NCBI RefSeq assembly: GCF_019097595.1
Contig: NC_080710.1
Location: forward strand, 23,251,780-23,315,779
Source of the DNA: Hemibagrus wyckioides
Taxonomy: Eukaryota > Chordata > Actinopteri > Siluriformes > Bagridae
Direction: 5' to 3'
DNA length: 64,000 nt
Below, in pieces: positions 49,763 through 62,203 of the stretch. The notes below the pieces were generated by a model, which was given only the letters and a program-made list of their open reading frames with translations, did not search any database and was not told the origin of the DNA. Both the position numbers and the translations under genes were made by a program. Every line of letters begins with the position of its first letter. Positions within the stretch are counted from its first letter, which is position 1.

Positions 49763-49918
49763 TCATGTATTGGTATCGCTGCTTGCTGATTGGTTGTCTT
49801 CAGCGTGCTTGAACATTAGGATGGAATTGTAGATTTTGAGAGCGGGGCCAAGCTTAACACTCATGATCTTCACAATGTCCCGCTGTGTGAGGAGGAGAAA
49901 CGCCTTGCCGTCGATTTG
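49763..49918 (-). CDS. l3mbtl4: l3mbtl4 terminal coding exon: end of SAM domain and C-terminus
   Basis: The acceptor AG lies at 49920-49919. The exon then encodes 51 residues from QIDGKAFLLLTQRDIVKIMS through VKLGPALKIYNSILMFK, and stops at TGA 49765-49763 after a short Ser/Asn/Thr tail. This is the second half of the SAM domain typical of L3MBT-family Polycomb-group proteins, which mediates protein-protein association. These proteins read methylated histone tails through MBT repeats and compact chromatin in the nucleus. The exon is phase 0 and joins 50604-50666 in frame. L3MBTL4 is preferred over L3MBTL1/3 because its neighbour is tmem200c, as in human. Confidence 0.92.
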   Translation of the reverse strand, partial: QIDGKAFLLLTQRDIVKIMSVKLGPALKIYNSILMFKHAEDNQSASSDTNT

Positions 49919-50603
49919 CTAGCAAAGGGGAGAAGCAGTAGAGCAGGTTATTTTGTCTGTAAAAATGGCAAAAAAAACATTTAGAGAGACAGTACGCCTC
50001 TCCGTCGTCTTTCATTACGTGTCCTCCTTACAAGAATCCTAACACTGCACCCCTTTTTATTTTGCGAGAACAAATGCATACTGCCTCAGTGAATGTCATG
50101 AATAATTAGCATCTCTTGATTATATAATACAAATAGTTTTGATAGGAGTAGACAAAAAGTCTGCATTGCAAAGCAGATACAGTTCCTTTCATTTGCACAG
50201 CATCCCCTGCATACTAATACTTACAGCGCTGACTTCAAATATACATCTCTGCTTAATTGAACAAAGACTGGACTATTAGCGGCCATAAACAAACCTTCCT
50301 TGCACCGTCCTCAAGAGATTTACACTCAGAGTGTGTAGTAGCAAAAGGCTAGCTAAGGTCTATTCCACTCAAGCAAGGCAGGAACTTCCTGAACACACAA
50401 TTCTCTAGCGGATGATACGAGGCTATATAAGGACAATATATTAAACTCTACATAGAAACTCGAGAATAAAAACTGCAGTACTAACAATTTCACAAGACTA
50501 ATTTGGGAGTGGAAGTAGTGAATTCAGCGCTTGTGATGTGGAATACACGCCACCTTAAAATGGAGAATGAAGGCAAAGCCTAAATCATGTCACTTTCACT
50601 CAC

Positions 50604-50666
50604 CTCCTCTTTAAACTGCTTGGCTTGTTCCTCACAGCCTGGGAGAGAGTGGATGAAGTCAGCAAC
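50604..50666 (-). CDS. l3mbtl4: l3mbtl4 internal exon: middle of SAM domain
   Basis: A 63-bp exon encodes exactly 21 residues (VADFIHSLPGCEEQAKQFKE plus E). It has acceptor AG at 50668-50667 and donor GTGAGT from 50603. It is phase 0 at both ends and connects the WTVEE end of the upstream exon with QIDGKAF of the terminal exon. Too short to appear as a long ORF, it was found by SAM-domain continuity and splice sites. Confidence 0.92.
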
Positions 50667-51084
50667 CTAGACACAAATCCACCCAGACACATTGTGCAGT
50701 CAGATTTTTCAGTAGCACGGCATACTGTGCATTAAGTCTCAGAACCATTTCACGAGCACAACTTGAACACAATACAATTATACCAGCGAGTAGCAGTGGC
50801 TGAAAATGAAAACCTTTGCATCATAATAACATCTACAAAACATGTAGTTGAGAAACTTTCCTCCGCAAAACTGAAAGTATAGTCAGCGATGTTCCAACAT
50901 CCGAACGTTGGGAGGTTTAGAAGCAACAATGAAAGAGAAATAAGCAATTAGTGAGATGGAAAGCCAGTGGCAAGAGAGAGAAAAAAAAAAGAGAAAGCGA
51001 GAGAGAGAGAGAGATGTGTGGACTAAAGGTGAAAGAGGGGATTAAAATGGAAAAGCAGAAGAGATGCAGTGAAAGCAGTACTGA

Positions 51085-51087
51085 AAA

Positions 51088-51124
<37 letters not shown>
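51085..51124. repeat. (AAAT)n microsatellite
   Basis: Ten AAAT units in an l3mbtl4 intron. Confidence 0.94.
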
Positions 51125-51128
<4 letters not shown>

Positions 51129-51589
51129 ACATGAAAAATGTCCACTGAACAGAATACTGAGAAATTTAATCTAGATTTAGACAATTCAAAATACATAATT
51201 CAAGTATTATTTTATTCTAGATCAGTATGATTCTCATTTCAGTACAGTTCTGCCTCAGGCCCTAATCAATCTGGACCTTAAAATTTAAAAAAAATATGTG
51301 ATTCCAGCAGGACCAACAACCTGCGTAAACCACTGGTGGCGCTAATTGGCTAGGGAATAGCACAAATTAAAACTACTGTTCAAAGAAGTTAGCAGCAAAG
51401 ACGGTTTCCGGCAGAGCCTGTAATGAGACTATGGGGCAAACAGAGTCTCAGTGCAGAGCAAAAAGGGCCACAGAGCACTGGCAAAGTGCCTGGTATTCTC
51501 TCTGAACATCACTTCAACAGAGATATTCCTTTCAGGAGCATCGCCCATACCCTATCTCAACCTTCATCACCGTTTTAAAGCACAAGAAG

Positions 51590-51800
51590 AGTTTATTGTA
51601 GTGACACACCAGCCATAAAGCTGGAGAAAGCCTCACTGCTTAGGACCGTAAATTTATGGCTATTTTAGCAGGAGAAGTGCAATTAAATTCGGCTCATTAT
51701 TAATCACAAGGCACTATGATGATGTAGCACTAGCTGCACAGGTTGGGTTAGTTTTGATAATGAAGATGTATGTGTAGCAGGCTAATGAACCCTGATGGGG
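51590..51800. promoter_or_regulatory. Candidate conserved non-coding element in an l3mbtl4 intron
   Basis: Repeat-free sequence with CCATAAAGC, CAATTAAATTCGGC and CATTATTAATCACAAGG. It resembles developmental enhancers in composition only. Confidence 0.2.
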
Positions 51801-52831
51801 TTTTTGAGCCTGTCTGTGAAAATCTCTATTCATGTGGTTTCATTCAAATTCAGACAAGGACTGAGAGAATAAGGAGGACACGATGAAGGTTATTGTGCTT
51901 GCCATATGAAAACTACATGGTAAAACATAGCAAGCTTTATGACGTTCATCATAACTGATACACAGGCTCACATTTTCAGAGAAGATCCTCTCCCAATAGT
52001 TACAAAAAGAAAGAGTTTTATTTTTCCTAAAATTGCCGCAACACTAATAGCAGATGCATTTGTTACCCTCAGCTGTTGCCAAATAACCTTGAAGCGTTTT
52101 GCGTGCGGTACGAGTAAGCTTGATGTGTGAAAAGAGAACAGCGGCATTTAGCTTGTAGTGAACTTATAGTGAACTCATTCACTGGGCTCATTCACTAATG
52201 CAGAAATGCTGATCAAGGCATACACCTCAGGCAGCAAAGCCACAGGAAAGATGAAGCTGTAAAACACAACAGGAAGTGAAGGATGTTGCATATAGCTAAA
52301 TGTGGATACAGCTGTAGGGCCTTGAGGACAACTGATAAACACCTCTCTGGCTGCTTTTAAGTGTGCATAAACTCTACTCATTATTAATCAGGCTACATTG
52401 TACCTTAATGGTAAGCAATTCAGAAGTTTTGTATTCCGGGTTTAAATTACTTGTGCTGTTTGGATAACACCCATTGCAGGATCTAGCCTGAGAAAGGAGG
52501 CCTCATTATGCCTTGTTAATCAAGCTGGATGTGAACAAATAGGGGGAAAAAAAAACCCAATTCTTGAATTAGTTTAAATGTAGCACATATAAAAACAGGA
52601 ACAAGCTAGCAAACAAGATTACGATTCGAGAATCCATGTCATAAAGTCATAGTGAATGTGGATTCAGTACTTTGGAAACCTGGATTTGACCTTGTCGATT
52701 ACGTTAATTTGCAGACAGGTCAGTTTTCTATACACAAACTTAAAGCTCCATTTTTGAAAGTTTTCAGAAAACATTCTTCACCTCATCAGAAAGTAAGCTG
52801 CATCAGCGCATCTTTAGGCACCACGAGCACG

Positions 52832-53640
52832 AGCCATAACATTTACATTTCTGGCATTTGGCAGATGCTCTTATCCAGAGAGACGTACAAAAGTGCTTTG
52901 AAGTCTCTATCAGTGAATACATTAATACTGGTTCAATAGGTCACAAACTTGGGATACCATTAACCTAAAAACTTTTTTTTATATACAAAACACCAATACA
53001 TAAAATAAACAGGGAAAAATAAGAGCTAGTTCTGGAAGACGTAGGTCTTCAGCTGTCGTTTGACGACGGTCAGTGACTCGACTGTACGGACATCTAGGGG
53101 AAGTTTATTCCACCACCTTAGTGCCAGAACAGAGAAGAGCCTAGATGTATAACTACCTCTGACCCTGAGAGATGGTGGGACCAGTGGAGCAGTGCTAGTG
53201 GCTCTGAGGGAGCGAAGTGCAGTGCGAGGAGTAATAAGAGCTTGGAGGTAAGATGGTGCTGGTCCATTCTTGGCTTTCATCAGTGTTTTGAATCTGATGC
53301 ATGCAGCTACTGAAAGCTAGTGGAGGGAACGCAGCAGTGGGGCGGTGTGGGAGAACTTAGGCAGGTTGAAAACAAGTCATGCAGCTACATTTTAGATCAT
53401 TTGCAGTGGACGAATTGCTTCCAGAGGTAGACCTGCCAGTAGAGTGTTGAAGTAGTCCAGTCTCAAAATGACTAGAGACTGAACTAGCACATTAGTAACA
53501 TGGGAGGAAAAGGACAGTTGATTGTCCATGGTTACCCCAAGGTTGTGAGCAGTGGCTGAAGGGGAGATCATGGAGTGAAATGGGTGGGAAGGACGAGACT
53601 TCCAGGACGCTTCAGTTAGTATCAGAAAGTTCAAACGTGC
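52832..53640 (-). mobile_element. L2/CR1-type LINE relic, 3' end of the reverse-transcriptase ORF
   Basis: On the minus strand, 53634-53400 encodes a stretch with NLGVTMDNQLSFSSHV and LDYFNTLLAGLPLEAIRPLQ, typical of the end of LINE reverse transcriptases. Then 53280-53026 encodes LFSVLALRWWNKLPLDVRT and ends ...RQLKTYVFQN, the usual C-terminus. The frames are interrupted between the two parts. A 3' UTR and tail reading CTCTGGATAAGAGCATCTGC (52886-52867 or so) end the element. It lies in an l3mbtl4 intron and is inactive. Confidence 0.82.
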
Positions 53641-55623
53641 TAAAGCCTGCCTGGCTCGTCTGCTGTATTTATCATGAAAAATCTCTCATCTCATTTAGAT
53701 TTTAGTGCCCTGTTGTGTCTCTTCCCTTACCCGCATCCCCCTGCAATTCTTTCCCACAGTTTGACTAATGCTGATTTAAGTGGGTGATATATTAAATAGC
53801 AGAATGAAAATCATGAGAAAACACAAGCAGCAAGATTGCGACTGACAGCTGAACTGTCCTCGGGGTTAGAGAGGACGTGATATTGCTGAGGACATCTGAG
53901 CATCTGTTTCAACACACAGTGTATGTTTACCACCTTGACCTGAGCAAACAATGTGAGGTATATCCAGTTTCCATCACAAATAGGCTTCATCCTCTCCCCT
54001 TTTTTGGGCTGTCTTAACAGTTCAAATGGACAGACAGATATGAAACAGATTAACAGATTAATACATTTCCTACATATGCATCAGAGCCTCTTCAGGGTTA
54101 TTTGTATATGTGAATCTGAAGAAAGAAACTAACACTCAAGAAACCAATCATCAGTGTTGGATAAATATGGACTTGTAGTGGTTTCCCCAAGCAGATGGTG
54201 TGCATGGCATTTTTTAAAAAACAACGCCTACAAACCAAGAGCAGAATGTCTAAACAGAAGATTACTACATGGAGCTGAAAAGGAAAAAAAAAAAACAACA
54301 ACAAGGCTTATGTATGTGAACAATGGGCTTGTGAAGCCAAGCATTGTAAAATGCCAAAGAGCAATATGAGGAAAAGAATAAAAGCGAGTCTGCTGAACGT
54401 AGTGAAAACATTTAGTGACAGCAATCTCATCACGTTATTATTGTTGATGTGTTTTGTTCAGAAGCTTCTGGTTCTGTTGACTGTACGTTATGCCAGTTTT
54501 ATAATTTGCGAAGTCGTCCCGAGACTATTTGAGGGACGATAATAAGGCAAGGCAAGCACTGAGTGGTGTGGGAGTTGTACATATTTTTACACCTACGTTC
54601 CATTTCTTGGCTTGGCAGATGATTGCATTAAACTGAATTATAAATTGAGACAGGATACATTCCGTCAAATGTACAAGTGAGCAGTGGATGACTGAAGGTT
54701 TGGAAAAATCCCTTACACCACAGCTCTGGTGAATTCTCAAATCTGATTGGTGTTCAGCTCTGACAGTAACGAACAGTCACTCAAATCACAGGTTTTACCA
54801 GATTAGAATAGAAAATAGAAACTAGAAACTATTCAATACTGTTTTTATCATTTTTACAGTAACAGATGATTCAAAGGGATTTGTACGGTTTTTACAGTGT
54901 TTCACAATCTTTTTTTTTATATATATTAAAAATATAACAGACACCTTTTTGTTAATAAGGTGAAGAAATCTATCAGATGTCTGGGTAAAGTGACCTTTAG
55001 AGACTTCAGTCCTTTGTCCTGACAAATTAAGTTATTAACTTCATGAGAGACAGAAAAAGAGAGGTTGGTGAGGGAACGACCATTTATAATAGCTGCTACA
55101 ACCTAAGTGATAACATGATCTAACTTGTCTCAAAATAAATGCAAATCATAAAAACTATAAATGGTTTAAAATTCCACATTGTCGATTCTAAGAGTTGTAA
55201 AATAAAAACGTCTGTCTAATTTATGGCAAACTGTTGGGGTAGAACTGGACGAAAACACTTTAATTTCCTATAACGCCACATCCTAAGCAACTTCATGGTG
55301 GTGAGATTAATCCCATTACATCACCCTGGTGTTGGTTATTTTGCTAGAACAGCATGTCCTGTCATGTTTTATTCCTAACATATTTATCTATAACACCTGG
55401 AGCATGTGTGTGATTAACACAAGTTCAACATGATTCCCTGTATAAAACCTGTCGCCTCAAAACTCAAGGCTAAATGCCCCAACAAATTTCTGTTCTTTTC
55501 TCTCAGTTGAAAGTGTTGACATTCTTGTCTTCTTGCATTAACACCTAATGAAATTGCATTTGTTTTCTTAGGAAATATTGTATCATGCATTTTAAATGTA
55601 AGGCTCTAATAAGGTTTTCTTAC

Positions 55624-55793
55624 CTCTTCCACTGTCCAGTGGGCGACGCGGCTAGCCTGCACCCCGGCCACACCGGGAAGGAGCTTACAGTGCTGCTCCC
55701 AGCACAGTGGCAAGTCACGCCCAGGCTGAGAAGACATGGCTGACAGGAAGACTGACTGATGCAGGGCCTGCTGGAGACTGTCCACGTTTTTCT
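55624..55793 (-). CDS. l3mbtl4: l3mbtl4 internal exon: linker and start of SAM domain
   Basis: The acceptor is TGTGTGTGCAG (AG at 55795-55794) and the donor GTAAGA starts at 55623. The 170-bp exon opens with two bases completing a split codon, then encodes KNVDSLQQALHQSVFLSAMS, a Cys/His-containing stretch with LPLCWEQHCKLLPGV, and finally VAHWTVEE, the start of the SAM domain. This arrangement agrees with the C-terminal part of vertebrate L3MBTL4. The acceptor abuts a CA/TG repeat in the intron, and an AG two bases downstream is an alternative acceptor. The exons for the MBT repeats and the C2HC zinc finger are not visible up to 64000. Confidence 0.93.
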
Positions 55794-56826
55794 CTGCACA
55801 CACACACACAGAGACACATATAGACACAGTATGCATCAGTTGTGCACCCAAATCTGCTGAGCATATGCTGAACACAACATTGGAACTGAAAATGATTTAT
55901 AGCTGTAGTATTGCCAGTGAAATGCATCAACGCACTGCATCTCGTGCTGCTTAAATCAAAGACGGAAAACTAACACCAGTTTGTTTGGAGGATTTTCTTA
56001 GGATGCTGGACAGGATGCTAAATGAGTCCGACTGAACAGGACCAGGTTGCAACAGGATGGCTGTGGGGATTGTGGGATCTTTGCGTCGTCCAATTTAGAG
56101 CGAGATTTATGAGCCAAAAAAGGGGGAAATAAATAAACCTATTAATATAAAGTACTGGAAAACCCAAAAGTGTGAGCCGCGCTAGAGAGCGGAAAGTATA
56201 ATTGGATTGTTTATTTGTTTTGTTTACTGTTGATGTGTCATTTCAGACATGCTTTCAGGGTGTGGTGATTTGCAGAAGTGACTTCATGGAAACAGATATG
56301 AATTCGATACGGAATAATCCATCCTTCTTTTGTCTGTCTAAAGTGATACATGGTTGGGTAATTCAGTGCTTGATAAATATTAGCTAAAGCACTGATGAAC
56401 AGAAAGGAAGAGAAAAGTGACAGAATTCTTCCACATATGACAGTGAGGCGTGTTCATTCCTTCAACAAATCTAAAAGGCAAACAGTCTGTTCGCAGCAGA
56501 ATAATAATGAATTCATTATTCTCATGGGTGAAAATCAGAAAAGCTTTAATAGTCGTCAGCAGAAGACCGGCCGTCTCACAAGCGAGTTACGATAATCATT
56601 TTAACCCAACACACACACACGCACACAAAATATAAGGTCAGTTTAAATCTGCTGTTAATTTCATTTTGTCACAACTAATTTGTCACTTAAAATCGAATTA
56701 GTATACGGCTGCATCCAGTAGTTTTTTTTTGTTTTTCTTTTTCAGGAGAGATTTTGCTCTAAAATGAAATTCAACATCAGTTAAATCTTCTAAAAGTCAC
56801 CTGAATTACAGCTTACATCTCTAAGC

Positions 56827-57345
56827 ACACTATTTTGCCAAAAGTTTTGGGACACCTCTCCAAATCATTGAATTGAATTCAGGTGTTGTATTTCAGGGGT
56901 TGGGCTTGGCCCCTTAGTTCCAGTGAAAGGCACTCTTAATGCTTCAGCATACCAAGACATTTTGGACAATTTCATGCTCCCAACTTTGTGGGAACAGTTT
57001 GGGGATGACTCCTTCCTGTTCCAACATGACTGCACACCAGTGCACAAAGCAAGGTCCATAAAGACATGGATGAGCGAGTTTGGTGTGGCCTGCACAGAGT
57101 CCTGACCTCAACCTGATAGAACATCTTTGGGATGAATTAGATCGAAGACTTTGAGCCAGATCTTCTTGTCCAACATCAGTGCCTGACCTCACAAATGCTC
57201 TTCTAGAGGAATGGTCAAAAATTCCCATAAACACACTCCAAACCTTGTGGAAAGTCTTCCCAGAAGAGTTGAAGCTGTTATAGCTGTAAAGGGCGGGCCG
57301 ACTCTATTACATTCATGCACATGTAAAGGCAGATGTCCCAAAACA
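56827..57345 (+). mobile_element. Internally deleted Tc1-like copy, related to the intact element
   Basis: A left terminal repeat (CACTATTTTGCCAAAAGTTT) and about 70 bp of leader run straight into the 3' third of a transposase nearly identical to that of 62204-63448, starting at [15 protein letters not shown]. The catalytic-core part with the second D (FQHDC) is present, but a deletion after the GVAC stretch shifts the frame. The right inverted repeat is lost or degenerate. It resembles a MITE-forming intermediate. Confidence 0.85.
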
Positions 57346-57988
57346 TTTAATGTTTTTTATTTTCTTTACAACATGGTTTGTCTATGATCATCAACCAGAA
57401 GTCCAGATTATCAAACCTGTGCAGCTCAAAAATCAGAAATCACTGTGGAACAAGAGAAAAACACAGGAAACTAGGACAGAGTTTAAATACAGTACCCTAA
57501 TGAGGAACAATACCAAACACTGGCAGTAAAGATAGGAGAGAGGAAACTAAATCAGAAACCCAAACAAAAACAGAACAATGAACCACAGGTAGGTGTAGAA
57601 ATAAGAAAACAAGAAGTGACCTAGCTCTAAATCAGCCTTAATCTGTCTAGAACAACACCATGGACAGGAACATGTCTAAACTACTCAACTATATGAAAAG
57701 AGATATGTCCTTTTTGAGAGGCCCACCTAAAATGACCAAGGGTTTCATTTTTGAGATGGAAGTACTGATGTTGTCTTCAAAGTCACCAACAGGAAGTGCA
57801 GAAAACTGTAGCAGTTTACTCTTTTATTCTTAAAGTTAAGAGAAAACAGATGAAGATACAACATACAGATAATTAAGAGTACACATCACTGTCCTCCTCC
57901 TCATCAGACCTAGCATCTTTGATCAGATTGTGTTCAGTATGTTCAGCGCTGAATATGTACTGCTGTGCGCATAGAGAAAATGTAATTA

Positions 57989-58048
<60 letters not shown>
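57989..58048. repeat. (AAT)n microsatellite
   Basis: Twenty AAT units in tandem. Confidence 0.95.
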
Positions 58049-59727
58049 TTAGTGCCTCTCTCTAATATATTTTTACTCGACTGTCATGTTTTAATGGGTT
58101 GTAAAGCATGCAACTACTCCTATATTACATTTTACAGAGACACTAACTGGGATTTTCAGTCAGAGGAGAAGGAGTTCTGAATAAAATTGGCATAACAGGC
58201 TAGATTTCTTTCATGAAAAGCCATGAAAATCACAAGTACCAGCACACAGTCAGCTTTACCCACTAATACAAATATTATAAATGCATCACATTCAAGCAGC
58301 TCTCGGTGACACACAAGACATATGCTACCATTTCAGAGCCAATCTGCCATCACACTTCATCATCTGTGGCTAGACGAAACACGCAAATATGCACACACAT
58401 CCGTGTGCACACATCCACTACAGACACCTAGTGCATGCATGTTACCATCGCTGTGAATCTTCTACTGACTTATTATTAAAGCTAATTAATGCCCTAAAAT
58501 CTATCCTAATCATAACGTCTGTAACTAAAAGGAAACCTAGCGGAGTTACATAAAAAACAGCAGTTTTGCCTGTCCGCTGATTTCTATAGAACATATATTT
58601 CTATACTACCGATTGTCCAGTGTCGCTGTGAATGAGATGGGAGAGAGACAGTATCATATGACAGAGCATGCCTAGTTATTCCCTCCCTCAGCTCCCGGTT
58701 AGAAAAGCTGCAGTTTTAAAAAAGCCGTTTTCCCCATGGGGACTAGCCAAACGTCCCCCACAATGTCAAAACTGGGTGATTTTCCCTTCACCAAGAGAGA
58801 AACGAGATCCCAAGTGGCTCCACTCTCACAGAAATCAGAGTGACTCCAGCAGAATAAACAAGATCGAGGGAGCTGGAGGAACAGACAGAGCGAAGTGTGT
58901 TCTGTATGACAATATAAATGAGCGGACTACGACTGTATAAAAAAAAAAGTCTGATTAAACGGTTTAAAATGTTTGAGTGTGTTGAATAAATAGATAAATG
59001 ATATTAAACAACATTTATTACAGTTTATATGATAAATTATATAGCAAAATGTCTGCAGCTTATATTTTATCTTCTGCATAATTAGCTGTTAATTTAGAGC
59101 GCTGTTTAATCGGAGGAGTATTTCACGAATGTATGCTCACATCAGATGGTAAATGTGTTTACCACGAACAGATCAGCGTCAATACATTCAACAAGCATCA
59201 GCCAACAAAATGTCTCCCGACTGAACAAACAGAATGATGTCAGATTTTCACTGCTGTCAAAACACGACGATATCCTGTTTTCTTTTCGCAGCGGATTCTT
59301 GTAAAACACAATGCGGTGCCTTTGAGAAGAGACGCGGACATTTTCCCACCCCTTACTGCTCATGTCAATCAAAGAATGCCCACTTCCTCTCTTCCTGCTG
59401 TTGGAGGACAGCTAATGGCTCTGCTCTCACACCCAAGCAAACACTAAAACCACAGATAGTGCAAATGAGACGTTATGCAAAACTGAGGCATGTCCTGACT
59501 CTGCTTACACTAACAATAACATTAAATCCACAATGGTTCCTATTAACTGTGTAATGGCTCTTGAAATTAACTGTGCCACTGTTATGGATTTAATTGTGTG
59601 GTATTTGAAGTGATTTATGAGAGAACGAAACTCATTAGGAACAGCTGCTAAAGTTTATGCAGTATTTTTGATGTTACATAATAGCTATTGTTTGACAAAA
59701 TGTTTATGAGAGAAATGTACAGGCACA

Positions 59728-59925
59728 GCGGTGTAGCAGTTAGCATTACCACCTCACAGCACCAGGACTCCTGGCTTCATGCTGATCGCAGACTTCTGCC
59801 TGCATTGAGGTTTGTGTGGTTTCTCTGGTTTAGTTACCACCTCTGAAAAACATGCTGGTAAGGTGAACTGGTTACTATAAATGGCTCCTAGGTGTGAATT
59901 AGTGTGTATATTTATGTATGATATC
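59728..59925 (+). repeat. tRNA-derived SINE-like repeat
   Basis: The head GGTGTAGCAGTTAGCATTAC resembles a Pol III A-box region, followed by CCTCACAGCACCAGGACTCC. The body TGGTTTCTCTGGTTTAGTTA and AACATGCTGGTAAGGTGAAC follow the order of the 44570-44790 relative. Plus orientation, moderately decayed. Confidence 0.6.
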
Positions 59926-60446
59926 ACACTAATAGCCACTCAAAACCAAATATCCTGGGTAGCTACCAGCACAGTCCACTCATTTCGGTTATCTGAGGCA
60001 GGACAGCTGAACGGAGAAGACCTCATAACTGCCACATCGTGCCTCAGCTGAGAGTTCTTCACAATACCCACTGTGCATTTTTCCCCTTAATACTTGTGCA
60101 TGTATTTTCTTTTCTTTTTAGATCCCATTAAGGCCACATAAACATCATCGCCTTGGGGAAAACAACACACAGAGACCACTTTACACATCTACAGTAGTGT
60201 TTACTCACACGAGGCTTTGCTATTCATTATTTAAATGCTCATTTTCACAGCATTAAAAAAACAGACAGCGTGGATGAGGGAGAGAGAGAGAGAGAAAGTA
60301 AAGAGATTCATACAGAAAGAGTACAGGAAGAGAGGGAGAGAGATTTTGCTAGCAAAGTCCCAGTGCACGTTACGTGTTGCATTGATTCGGACCTAAAAGA
60401 ACTGAACTGAAAGAATACTTTCTCTGACGCATGTTACTTCACTTAG

Positions 60447-60449
<3 letters not shown>

Positions 60450-60491
<42 letters not shown>
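60450..60491. repeat. (GA)n microsatellite
   Basis: A 42-bp pure GA run. Confidence 0.94.
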
Positions 60492-60494
<3 letters not shown>

Positions 60495-61504
60495 ATGATA
60501 GGGAGTGTTTGCTCACTCTACTCTCCACACCACTGCTCCCTTCGGCATGGAGAAACAGATAGAGAGACAAACACATTACATAACCCCATCACATTCAGAT
60601 AGGTGAGATTTCCATCCTATCATTGAGGAAGTACAGAAACCTCTGTAAACATTACAGACTGCATCTTTAAAAAGGTTTTTTTTTTAATGATTGCCACGTA
60701 GTAGGTCTTGGAATTTTTTTTCATTTCAGATTTATATTTATATTTTTCTCTGTGCTGGAGATTATCTCAATTCCCACTCCAAACAGCTCCTAAGGGAAAA
60801 AAAACACAAGCTGATCCATTTTTTAAATGTAGTATAAAAGACTTTAAAAAAGCAGCTTAAAAGGTATTTGATGCTACTAAAACACCTTCTTCCACATATA
60901 ACGTGAAATGAAGTGACAGAGACAAATAACTCAAAAGCATGTGTATAATCCTGAATGATGAACTCGTATGGTGAATCTTCGTATTACAAATGACTACGCT
61001 CATAAGCTGATTTATCACTGAGAGATCAAGGCAAAATGACTTAAGACAACATTCGTGTTGCACTAATCAATTCAAAGCAAACGATAATTTATATGCTACC
61101 CCATATAAGAAAAACGATTTTTTTGAAAAAACCTTTCCAATTAAATCTAAATTAAAGGTTTTTATTCAACATTTTTAGCATACGGTTCTTTTTCTGTAGC
61201 CGAGTTCTGCAGGTTCGGTTCTGCAGTGACTGGCCAAATATGGCATTGAGGCGATCAGGTCAGTCAAGGGGTTATAGGCAGAATCGCACCCCCTCCAGCA
61301 GTTTTAGCTGCACCTCTTCATTAGTGCGAATGGAAGAAGCGCTAACAAGGCTGCTGACAGGAGACTCAAAGCGAGAGTGGCACATGGTCGGCTGTGAGAC
61401 AGGCTGGGTTAGTGACACTAAGGTCCCTCAGCAACAGTCTTATGAGCTAACAGCCAGAAAAAGCGTGACTCATCAGGAAGTGCTCTCCAGAGAGAGACTG
61501 TGCA

Positions 61505-61530
<26 letters not shown>
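61505..61530. repeat. (TG)n microsatellite
   Basis: A TG run followed by TATATGTGTGTG. The long plus-strand frame across it (61240-61701) is not supported as a gene. Confidence 0.9.
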
Positions 61531-61537
<7 letters not shown>

Positions 61538-62203
61538 GTGTGTATGTCTGCAGTGGGTCCAGGCTCCGACAGTGTGCGAGTATACAAGCAACGTGTGTTT
61601 GCATGCTAGTGGATCTGTCTGTCAGAGGATTAGAGACTCCTACAGAGAGTGTGCTCACTGAGACAGCATGCTGCTGTGTGGGAAAGTATGTTGAAAAGTG
61701 AAATACGGATCATTTAAACCAGAGGCTCGGAAATTAACGCGGGGCACGCACACATGACTGGTCAGGTGACTTTTGAATGGAGTTTGTGTGTGTATGTGTC
61801 ACAAAGGCATACACCCCATGCAGCCATCTTGGTAACACCCATTTCCAGTCTTACGAGTCCTAGCTGAATAGCTGCCTATCTGAATGGGAGGAGACTTAAA
61901 CTAAAACAGATAGCCAGGCACTCATTTAAAAAATTAAATGTAATTGTAATTCATTTTACGCCGGACCGGACCAGACCAGACCAGACCAGGGGCTGAAGAG
62001 GTCACTTAGGTATGGTTAATTTAAAAAAACAAACACACTATAATCTCCACATATACATATTTTTTTCTGTGTTTAATAACACAGTCATTTTTAATCTGTT
62101 TACTGGTAAAGAAAATAAATCAATAACCTCTGACCAATCAAAAAGCACAGTGGTATAATGTATTTTTAACCATGCATCAATAGTTTTATCTTCATACTAC
62201 ATA

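Larger units (their letters stand above)
50667..55623 (-). other. l3mbtl4: l3mbtl4 intron
   Basis: The intron between the first and second SAM-domain exons. It contains GA-rich and (AAAT)n repeats (50980-51015, 51085-51124), a unique-looking candidate regulatory stretch (51590-51800) and a minus-strand LINE relic (52832-53640). No further exon was recognised. Confidence 0.7.

Noticed and set aside
53026..53634. Host gene for the two minus-strand frames
   Set aside because: The motifs are those of the C-terminal end of a LINE reverse transcriptase and the frames are broken, so it is a retroelement relic.
61240..61701. 153-codon plus-strand frame
   Set aside because: It crosses a TG repeat (CVCVCV), has no recognisable domain, and lies antisense in an l3mbtl4 intron.
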